This document shows, in pieces, positions 1-4,512 of a stretch of 5,143 nucleotides of DNA. Origin of the DNA: Candidatus Doudnabacteria bacterium (GTDB taxonomy: Bacteria > Patescibacteriota > Doudnabacteria > UBA920). Under the pieces are notes generated by a model. That model was not told the origin of the DNA, ran no database searches, and saw only the letters and a list, made by a program, of their open reading frames with translations. The position numbers were made by a program, and so were the translations under genes. How positions within the stretch are numbered: position 1 is the stretch's first letter; each line of letters starts with the position of its first letter. The stretch covers positions 538-5,680 of the forward strand of contig JAHFJK010000074.1 in the NCBI GenBank assembly GCA_023245915.1. The letters are read 5' to 3'.

Positions 1-105
1 GTTCGGTCAGAAAAGCCAAATCTGGGGCAAATCCGGAACCAAATCAAGGTAACTTATTTTTGCCAGAACCCTAAGCTTATGGCAAATTTGAAGGCCTGTT
101 TGGAC

Positions 106-114
106 TTATCCACA
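106..114 (+). promoter_or_regulatory. DnaA box (TTATCCACA)
   Basis: Exact match to the strongest form of the DnaA box consensus TTATNCACA. A second match lies 30 bp downstream in the opposite orientation. A single 9-mer may arise by chance in 5 kb; the pair next to AT-rich DNA is more suggestive. Binding by DnaA is inferred. Confidence 0.45.
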
Positions 115-144
115 GTTAAAACTTGATTCGGTTAGAAAGGTGAT

Positions 145-153
145 TGTGTATAA
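145..153 (-). promoter_or_regulatory. DnaA box (TTATACACA on the minus strand)
   Basis: The + strand reads TGTGTATAA, the reverse complement of TTATACACA, a full match to TTATNCACA. It faces the box at 106-114 and lies at the left edge of an AT-rich run (about 149-190), an arrangement found at replication origins and at some DnaA-regulated promoters. Confidence 0.4.
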
Positions 154-203
154 TTTTTTGAAAAGTCATAATTATTCAATATTTATTAGGCTTTCTAGCG
201 GGG

Positions 204-230
204 TTGACATAAGGTGAACGAATGTATACT
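204..230 (+). promoter_or_regulatory. Probable promoter of the RhuM-Fic gene
   Basis: A perfect -35 box TTGACA (204-209) is followed after 15 bp by TATACT (225-230), which matches the -10 consensus at 5 of 6 positions. The spacer is short. TACTAT at 227-232 would give 17 bp but is a poorer hexamer. Either -10 lies inside the first codons of the longest reading frame, so a transcript from here would begin near 237 and favour the internal start at 267. Confidence 0.45.
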
Positions 231-1271
231 ATATTAGTAGTAAGAAGTAAGTACGCAATAAGAAGTATGCAAGAAATCAAAAAGGGCGAAATTGTTATTT
301 ATAAGGCTGAAGCCGGGCCTGAATTGAAGGTACAAATGGATGGCCAAACTGTTTGGCTTAACCGTGGGCAAATGGCTGCGCTATTTGATAAAAATGTTGA
401 TACTATTGGCTTACATATAAGAAATATTTATAAAGAAGGAGAGCTGGAGGAATCTAAAACCTTCCATAAACAAGCCAATACTGGTTTTCCTCGTATTGGC
501 TTAGATAAGCCGACTATTTATTATAACCTTGATGTAATTATTTCGGTCGGTTATCGGGTTAAATCTAAACGAGGTACCCAATTCCGCATCTGGGCAACGC
601 AAAGATTAAGAGATTACATAGTCAAAGGTTTTGCGGTTAACGAGCATAGGCTTAAGGAAGAACATGATTTAAAGATGAAAGAGCTGGAAAAGACCGCCAA
701 ACTTTTCCAAAATGTTTTGGAGAGCAAGCGGGTGGAGGGTTACGAAAAGGATTTGCTTAAGATTATTACAGATTACGCACATACTTGGGCGCTCTTAAAT
801 AAATTTGATAAAGGCGAGCTGGAAATTGCGGGCGTAAGTAAAAAGGCGCCTTCGCCGTTGGCTTATGAAGAGTTGCAGGACAGCATTGAGTTGTTCAAAA
901 AACGTTTAGCGCTTAAGCGCGAGGCAGGAAGTTTGTTTGGACAGGAAGTCGGCGGTAAGTTTAAAGCCGTGCTTGGCAACATTGGCCAAACTTTTGGCGG
1001 GAAAGAATTGTACGCAAGTTTGGAAGAAAAGGCGGCGCATCTTTTGTATTTTATAATTAAAGACCATCCCTTTGCCGACGGCAACAAAAGAATTGGTTCT
1101 TTAGTGTTTATGCTGTATTTAGTCCAAAACAATTTTTTGTACAGCAGTAAAACCGGTGAGAGAAAAATCAACGACAATGCTTTGGCCGCCCTGGCTCTCT
1201 TGGTTGCCGAGAGCAAACCTCATGACAAAGAGACAATGGTGACCTTGATCGTTAATTTGATAAATCATTAG
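222..1271 (+). CDS. RhuM family protein with C-terminal Fic/Doc domain
   Basis: This is a two-domain protein of 349 residues. Residues about 22-145 match the RhuM 'virulence protein' family, a probable nucleic-acid-binding module: a GEIVIYKAE-like opening, the W-LN-RGQMAALF segment, HIRNIYKEGEL, and YNLDVIISVGYRVKS...FRIWATQRLRDYIVKGF. A charged helix (about 141-172) leads into a Fic/Doc domain (about 174-349) with the active-site motif H282-P-F-A-D-G-N-K-R290. Fic enzymes transfer AMP or phosphate groups to protein hydroxyls; the target here is unknown. The motif is mixed: HPFxDGN as in Fic, but K289 and no distal arginine (S293) as in Doc. S168-K-R-V-E-G fits the (S/T)xxxE(G/N) Fic-inhibitory pattern, possibly by chance. 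No Phd-like antitoxin gene is adjacent. The start at 222 has an AAGGTG ribosome site at 211-216, but Met16 (267) fits the family N-terminus and the promoter better. Confidence 0.85.
   Translation: MYTILVVRSKYAIRSMQEIKKGEIVIYKAEAGPELKVQMDGQTVWLNRGQMAALFDKNVDTIGLHIRNIYKEGELEESKTFHKQANTGFPRIGLDKPTIYYNLDVIISVGYRVKSKRGTQFRIWATQRLRDYIVKGFAVNEHRLKEEHDLKMKELEKTAKLFQNVLESKRVEGYEKDLLKIITDYAHTWALLNKFDKGELEIAGVSKKAPSPLAYEELQDSIELFKKRLALKREAGSLFGQEVGGKFKAVLGNIGQTFGGKELYASLEEKAAHLLYFIIKDHPFADGNKRIGSLVFMLYLVQNNFLYSSKTGERKINDNALAALALLVAESKPHDKETMVTLIVNLINH
241..267 (+). repeat. 9-bp direct repeat TAAGAAGTA
   Basis: Two identical copies, 241-249 and 259-267, begin 18 bp apart, just downstream of the predicted promoter and running up to the alternative start codon at 267. 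This could be an operator for self-regulation by the RhuM domain, or simply a repeat in the N-terminal codons. Confidence 0.35.
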
Positions 1272-1340
1272 CAATAAACCTCTGCCTAAGGGAGGATTAT
1301 TCAAGAAAGGTCGAAAATTTATAAACCAACACTTACATGT

Positions 1341-1574
1341 ATGCAGGAACAACAAACCCAAATTGCCCCAGCGCTATATTCCTCAAAGCTGCCTACCAAG
1401 AGCCAAACTTACTTCTTTGACGTACGCGCGGCTAAAAATGGCAGCAAGTACGTGAGCATTACCCAAAGCAGAATAAAAGAGGGTCAGCGCATTCGTAACA
1501 CCGTCACTGTGTTTTCGGACCAGCTCGACGCCTTCAATCAGGTTTTCGCCGAAGCGCAATCTAAGACTTTATAG
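1341..1574 (+). CDS. Small PUR-domain (DUF3276-like) nucleic-acid-binding protein
   Basis: A 77-residue protein. From about residue 20 it reads as one PUR/DUF3276-type repeat: TYFFDVRAAKNGSKYVSITQS, then a charged RIKEGQRIRNTVTVF strand and a C-terminal helix DQLDAFNQVFAEAQ. The family fold is a four-stranded sheet plus helix that binds single-stranded DNA or RNA and usually dimerises; that role is inferred here. The first 18 residues are low-complexity and polar. It starts 69 bp after the RhuM-Fic stop on the same strand and may be cotranscribed. No Shine-Dalgarno site precedes ATG 1341. A strong one, AAGGGAGG at 1288-1295, lies in an open in-frame extension with no standard start codon at the right distance. 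A TATAAA at 1320-1325 could instead drive a short-leader transcript. Family assignment is from remembered motifs. Confidence 0.65.
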   Translation: MQEQQTQIAPALYSSKLPTKSQTYFFDVRAAKNGSKYVSITQSRIKEGQRIRNTVTVFSDQLDAFNQVFAEAQSKTL

Positions 1575-1581
1575 TTACTAC

Positions 1582-1640
1582 TGTCATTCCCGCGACCCGT
1601 TTCGACTCGGCGTCGAGCTGAGGCGGAAGGCGGGAGTCCA
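1582..1640. repeat. GC-rich palindromic spacer repeat
   Basis: The outer arms TCCCGC (1588-1593) and GCGGGA (1630-1635) pair, extended by a G·U and an A-T pair. Inside, CTCGGC (1606-1611) pairs with GCTGAG (1617-1622) around a GTCGA loop, with one wobble pair, and CCG/CGG at 1597-1599/1624-1626 adds to the stem. The TGTCATTCCCGC...GCGGGAGTCCA frame resembles dispersed intergenic palindromes common in many bacterial genomes. It is much richer in GC than its surroundings. Confidence 0.55.
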
Positions 1641-1648
1641 CAAATAAG

Positions 1649-1680
1649 CAAAACCGATCTATAAACAAGGATCGGTTTTG
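1649..1680. terminator. Bidirectional intrinsic terminator between the PUR gene and rpsT
   Basis: CAAAACCGATC (1649-1659) and GATCGGTTTTG (1670-1680) form a perfect 11-bp stem with a 10-nt loop. The A4/T4 stem ends give a short U-run in either direction, and on the - strand it continues as a T-rich stretch. The site lies between the convergent PUR gene (ends 1574) and rpsT (ends 1692), so it can serve both. Confidence 0.8.
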
Positions 1681-1691
1681 TAGTTTGCGAT

Positions 1692-1955
1692 TTATTTTAA
1701 TTTGGCTAAAGCTTTTGCCAGTCTGGATTTTAACCGTGAAGATTTGTTTTTCTTTATTACATGCGTCTTTGCCGCCTTGTCCAGCGCGGACATGGCCTGC
1801 CTCATAGCTTCCATGGCTTCGCTCTTTTTGCCTGCAGCAATAAGCTTTTTAACCCCTTTGACGGCTTCTTTGAACTTGTCTTTAACTTTAAGGTTACCAG
1901 CTTTGCGTCTAAGCGACTGTCTCATTGCCTTTGCGGCAGATTTAGTATTGGGCAT
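1692..1955 (-). CDS. rpsT: 30S ribosomal protein S20
   Basis: S20 binds 16S rRNA early in small-subunit assembly, contacting the 5' domain and the bottom of helix 44. The 87-residue product is all-helical and very basic and matches the family along its length: the start MPNTKSAAKAMRQSLRRKAGN, the middle helix KFKEAVKGVKKLIAAGKKSEA, and the C-terminal HVIKKNKSSRLKSRLAKAL. Length is normal for bacterial S20. A Shine-Dalgarno-like AGGAA sits 6 nt upstream of the ATG (+ strand 1962-1966), touching the end of the leader repeat. The gene lies 127 bp downstream of uvrB on the same strand and ends at the bidirectional terminator. A weak extended -10 promoter precedes the leader, so it is probably transcribed on its own as well as by read-through. 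Confidence 0.95.
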   Translation of the reverse strand: MPNTKSAAKAMRQSLRRKAGNLKVKDKFKEAVKGVKKLIAAGKKSEAMEAMRQAMSALDKAAKTHVIKKNKSSRLKSRLAKALAKLK

Positions 1956-1965
1956 GGTTCGTTCC

Positions 1966-2033
1966 TGTCATTCTGAACTTGTTTCAGAATCTATTTTAAG
2001 AATTATGGATCCTGAAATGAATTCAGGATGACA
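1966..2033. repeat. Two-hairpin palindromic repeat in the rpsT leader
   Basis: Two 29-nt arms (1966-1994 and 2005-2033) are inverted copies that agree at 23 of 29 positions, and all six differences are transitions. Each arm is itself a hairpin: ATTCTGAA/TTCAGAAT (1970-1977/1983-1990) and ATCCTGAA/TTCAGGAT (2009-2016/2022-2029), each 8 bp with a 5-nt loop. The TGTCATTCTGAA...TTCAGAATCT skeleton is typical of dispersed intergenic repeats. It occupies most of the leader of rpsT and abuts its ribosome site. Confidence 0.75.
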
Positions 2034-2041
2034 ACTTGAAT

Positions 2042-2070
2042 ATACTATCAAAACCAACAAAAAAAAGCAA
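2042..2070 (-). promoter_or_regulatory. Possible rpsT promoter
   Basis: On the minus strand TTGCTT (2070-2065) is followed after 17 bp by TAGTAT (2047-2042), preceded by the TGA of an extended -10. The hexamers match consensus only moderately. Its place between the uvrB stop and the leader repeat suits an independent rpsT transcript with a structured leader of about 80 nt. Confidence 0.35.
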
Positions 2071-2082
2071 GTCTTCTATCTC

Positions 2083-4170
2083 TCATCTTTTTTGAAGTTT
2101 TTTGATTTGTTTTATTTCCTGAATGCGGTCTCGCATTTTTGCAGCGGTCTCGAATTCCAAATTTTTAGCCGCAAGGTCCATTTGCTCTTCTAGTTCATCC
2201 AGATAGAATTTGATTTCTTCTTTGGTCATTTTGGCGGGATCTACCTCTTCATGCAGGCCAGGGGCCTGCACTACGGTTTTTGATCCCGCAAGACGGGAAT
2301 CAGCAATGGCTTTTTGAATACTTTGAGGAGTAATACCGTGAGCTTTGTTGTAGTCCTGCTGAACTTTGCGGCGACGGTTGGTTTCATCAATCGCCCGTTT
2401 CATTGAGCCAGTCAGATGATTGGCGTATAAAACCGCGTGGCCTTGTAAATGGCGCGCGGCCCGGCCCATCATTTGCATAAAAAAGGTTTCGCTTCTCAAA
2501 AAGCCTTCTTTGTCAGCATCGAGTATGGCTACCAAAGAAACTTCAGGCAAATCCAAGCCTTCACGAAGCAGGTTAATCCCGACTAAAACATCATAAATTC
2601 CCAGGCGTAAATCCCGCAAAATTTCCAAGCGGTCAAAAGTTTCCACGTCGCTATGCACATAGGCAACTTTTATGCTGTCTTCTTTTAAGTATTCTGTCAG
2701 CTCTTCGGCCATTCTTTTAGTCAGTGTGGCCACAAGCACGCGCTGGTGTTTGTCTACCCGCTCTTTGATCCTCTCGATGAGATCGTCAACTTGGTTTTTA
2801 ATTGGCTTAATCTCGATGGTTGGATCAGTCAGGCCTGTAGGACGGATGATTTGTTCGACAATAGAAGGCGGATCCATGTCCTTTAATTTTGGACGGGTGT
2901 CAATAATGCTTTGCTCTTCCGGAGTGCGGCGGGATTTAGGCACAAATTTAGTTTCTTGTTGCGTCAAAGATCTTTCAATTTCAAATTCTGCGGGGGTAGC
3001 AGAAACAAACACGGCCTGATGAATCTTTTTTTCAAATTCGTTAAATTTTAAAGGGCGGTTGTCCAGTGCGCTGGGCAGACGGAAGCCGTATTCAATTAAA
3101 GTACTTTTACGCGAGCGGTCGCCTTCGTACATGGCGCCTATCTGCGGAACTGTCTGGTGAGATTCGTCTATAAATAGTAAAAAATCGTCCGGAAAATAAT
3201 CAATCAAAGTGGAAGGAGGGCTGCCTGCTTCGCGACCTTCTAAAACCCGGGAATAATTTTCTATGCCGGCAACAAAACCGGTGTTGGTTAACATTTCAAT
3301 GTCAAAATTGGTCCGCTGCTCCAGGCGCGCAGCTTCTAAAATTTTTCCCTCTGCCCGCAATGTTTTTAAACGTTCATCAAGTTCAGTCCGAACATTTTCT
3401 ATGGCAGCTTTAAGCTTGTCTTCGGGCGTGACAAAATGTTTGGCCGGGAAAATGGTAAATTCATCTAGCTTTTTAATTAAATGGCCAGAAACCGCATCTA
3501 GCCTTTCGATTTTTTCTACGACATCGCCAAAAAAATCCATGCGGATAATTGAATCTTCGGAAGAAAGAATAATTTCCACTACGTCACCTTGCACACGGAA
3601 AGTGCCTCGTTGTAAATCGATATCGTTCCTATGGAATTGCAAATCTGTCAGCCGCCTTAATAGTTTGTCACGCTTTAACGATTCACCTTTTTTTATTTTA
3701 AGCGATAATTCTAAATAGTTGGCAGGATTGCCTAAACCATAAATGCAGGAGACCGAGGCCACGATCAGCACATCTTTTCGCGAGAGGAGAGATTGCGTGG
3801 CCGCGTTGCGCAAGCGGTCAATTTCTTCGTTAATTTCGGTTTCTTTTTCTATGTAAGTGTCGGAGCGGGGGATGTAAGCTTCGGGTTGGTAGTAGTCGTA
3901 ATAGGAAACAAAATAGTGGACGGCATTGTCGGGGAAAAATTCCTGAAATTCAGAGGCGAGCTGGGCGGCCAAAGTTTTGTTGTGGCTTATAATGAGGGTG
4001 GGTTTTTGGATTTTTTCTACTACATTACACATCACGAATGTCTTGCCGCTGCCCGTTACACCAAGTAGCGTCTGATATTTTCTGCCTGCCTCGATGGATT
4101 TAAGCAAGCCTTCAATCGCGCGCGGTTGGTCACCAGCAGGTTTGAATTTTGATCGGAGTTGGAATTTCAT
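2083..4170 (-). CDS. uvrB: Excinuclease ABC subunit B (UvrB helicase)
   Basis: UvrB is the damage-verifying ATPase of nucleotide excision repair. It is loaded by UvrA and recruits UvrC. The 695-residue protein shows every landmark: the start KFKPAGDQPRAI, Walker A GVTGSGKT (37-44), the DNA-gripping beta-hairpin with the aromatic run SYYDYYQPEAYIP (89-101), DESH (335-338), motif III SATP (390-393), RPTGL (443-447), GINLLREGLDLPEVSLVAIL, QMMGRAARH (566-574), and a C-terminal UVR domain (about 651-687) for UvrC contact. E. coli UvrB has 673 residues. The excess lies mostly between SATP and RPTGL, where 49 residues replace about 17. There is no Shine-Dalgarno site before ATG 4170. No clear promoter is visible, but a 16-bp inverted repeat sits in the leader. 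It is isolated from upstream RNA genes by a strong terminator. Confidence 0.97.
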   Translation of the reverse strand: MKFQLRSKFKPAGDQPRAIEGLLKSIEAGRKYQTLLGVTGSGKTFVMCNVVEKIQKPTLIISHNKTLAAQLASEFQEFFPDNAVHYFVSYYDYYQPEAYIPRSDTYIEKETEINEEIDRLRNAATQSLLSRKDVLIVASVSCIYGLGNPANYLELSLKIKKGESLKRDKLLRRLTDLQFHRNDIDLQRGTFRVQGDVVEIILSSEDSIIRMDFFGDVVEKIERLDAVSGHLIKKLDEFTIFPAKHFVTPEDKLKAAIENVRTELDERLKTLRAEGKILEAARLEQRTNFDIEMLTNTGFVAGIENYSRVLEGREAGSPPSTLIDYFPDDFLLFIDESHQTVPQIGAMYEGDRSRKSTLIEYGFRLPSALDNRPLKFNEFEKKIHQAVFVSATPAEFEIERSLTQQETKFVPKSRRTPEEQSIIDTRPKLKDMDPPSIVEQIIRPTGLTDPTIEIKPIKNQVDDLIERIKERVDKHQRVLVATLTKRMAEELTEYLKEDSIKVAYVHSDVETFDRLEILRDLRLGIYDVLVGINLLREGLDLPEVSLVAILDADKEGFLRSETFFMQMMGRAARHLQGHAVLYANHLTGSMKRAIDETNRRRKVQQDYNKAHGITPQSIQKAIADSRLAGSKTVVQAPGLHEEVDPAKMTKEEIKFYLDELEEQMDLAAKNLEFETAAKMRDRIQEIKQIKKLQKR

Positions 4171-4177
4171 AAGATAT

Positions 4178-4194
4178 TGTCCGAGCTTGTCGAG
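4178..4194. repeat. Short GAGCTTGTCGA-type repeat fragment
   Basis: TGTCCGAGCTTGTCGAG lies just upstream of uvrB. It shares the TGTC-...GAGCTTGTCGA skeleton of dispersed intergenic repeats and resembles the arms of the repeat at 1966-2033. It may be a remnant or one arm of a larger element that includes the adjacent inverted repeat. Confidence 0.3.
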
Positions 4195-4195
4195 A

Positions 4196-4238
4196 ATAAA
4201 TTTTTATGTTCTCCATAAAGTCGAACATTAAAATTTAT
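4196..4238. repeat. 16-bp inverted repeat in the uvrB leader
   Basis: The left arm 4196-4211 (ATAAATTTTTATGTTC) and right arm 4223-4238 (GAACATTAAAATTTAT) pair at 15 of 16 positions around an 11-nt loop. The arms lie 26 to 68 bp upstream of the uvrB start. There is no T-run in the uvrB direction, so it does not look like a terminator. An operator for a dimeric repressor or an mRNA leader hairpin fits better. The half sites GTTC/GAAC are not spaced like a Bacillus-type LexA box (GAAC-N4-GTTC). Confidence 0.6.
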
Positions 4239-4273
4239 CGTTGATTCCCAATAAGAATATCATCAGCACAAAA

Positions 4274-4316
4274 TAAAAAAAAGCCCCGAACGTAAAGGAG
4301 TCCGTAACGTTCGGGG
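4274..4316 (-). terminator. Intrinsic terminator of the tRNA/structured-RNA unit
   Basis: CCCCGAACGT (4284-4293) and ACGTTCGGGG (4307-4316) form a perfect 10-bp stem. On the minus strand it is followed by a C and eight Ts (+ strand A-run 4275-4282), a textbook Rho-independent terminator. It ends the RNA genes to its right and separates them from uvrB. Confidence 0.92.
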
Positions 4317-4318
4317 GT

Positions 4319-4350
4319 GCCCGTCACAACGGGAGATAAAACTGACGGGC
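4319..4350 (-). promoter_or_regulatory. Alternative hairpins in the RNA tail
   Basis: GCCCGTC (4319-4325) can pair with GACGGGC (4344-4350), 7 bp. Alternatively, CCCGT (4320-4324) can pair with ACGGG (4329-4333), 5 bp with a 4-nt loop. The two pairings exclude each other because they share CCCGT. They lie between the structured RNA and the terminator, where a switch or a processing signal could act. Confidence 0.45.
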
Positions 4351-4354
4351 GAAT

Positions 4355-4499
4355 TGGTGAGGGCTTGGGGGATGAGCCCCACTGTTTGAGTAAATTTGGA
4401 AATTAAAACTGCCTAATAGGGTGTGTGCAGTTTTTTCCAGTCCGCGCATTGCGGACGATCTGCCCAAACAGACTACTCTCATTACAGTAGTCAGCCCTC
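4355..4499 (-). ncRNA. Unrecognised structured RNA with tRNA-like cloverleaf and 3' ACCA
   Basis: Helices, all Watson-Crick (+ coordinates): P1 4359-4365/4493-4499; arm b 4471-4477/4486-4492; P2 4383-4388/4465-4470; arm e 4366-4370/4377-4381. These four meet in a junction with only position 4382 unpaired. P2 closes a second, three-way junction with hairpin c (4440-4445/4451-4456) and hairpin d (4397-4401/4435-4439 plus 4405-4412/4427-4434). P1 is 7 bp like an acceptor stem and is followed on the minus strand by ACCA. Arms b and e occupy the D- and T-arm positions, and their loops contain complementary ATGAG and CTCAT, allowing a 5-bp kissing contact. There is no TTCRA T-loop and no anticodon arm. 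It lies 13 nt after the second tRNA-like gene and is followed by tail hairpins and a terminator. I do not recognise signatures of SRP RNA, RNase P RNA, tmRNA or a common riboswitch. Function unknown. Confidence 0.7.
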
Positions 4500-4512
4500 C
4501 TTGAAATTGTAG

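Larger units (their letters stand above)
1..221. other. Gene-free leader with DnaA boxes and short repeats
   Basis: I see no convincing gene here. Frame 1 is open from the window edge to a TGA at 124-126 and frame 3 is open to a TAA near 72-74, so the 3' end of an upstream + strand gene cannot be excluded, but neither short peptide is recognisable. The stretch holds three CAAATC hexamers at 17-22, 28-33 and 40-45, spaced about one helical turn. It also holds two TTCGGTyAGAAA copies (2-13 and 127-138), two DnaA-box matches, and an AT-rich segment at about 149-190. A promoter for the next gene lies at its right end. Confidence 0.5.

Noticed and set aside
1..740. A CRISPR array or insertion sequence near the RhuM-Fic gene
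   Set aside because: No regularly spaced long repeats, no transposase and no terminal inverted repeats are visible.
863..1361. Minus-strand reading frames opposite the Fic domain
   Set aside because: Shadows of a well-supported gene.
1702..2031. Plus-strand reading frames opposite rpsT
   Set aside because: Shadow of the rpsT coding strand; the protein matches S20 only on the minus strand.
2672..4068. Plus-strand reading frames opposite uvrB
   Set aside because: Serine- or valine-rich shadows of the uvrB coding strand with no family resemblance.
4196..4238. LexA/SOS box for uvrB
   Set aside because: The half sites are GTTC-N11-GAAC, not the GAAC-N4-GTTC of Gram-positive LexA, and no CTGT-N8-ACAG is present.
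4324..4482. A 52-codon minus-strand reading frame (ATG at 4482, stop at 4324) ending just before the terminator
   Set aside because: It overlaps the perfectly paired RNA, its GGAGG lies 13 nt from the ATG and inside helix P1, and its composition is not protein-like. It remains a minor alternative to the RNA call.
4274..4499. tmRNA, RNase P RNA, SRP RNA or a T-box leader
   Set aside because: I could not find their conserved cores (TTCGA T-loop with tag frame, GAGGAAAGTCC, GGAAGGAAGCAG, GGTGGCACC) in this stretch.
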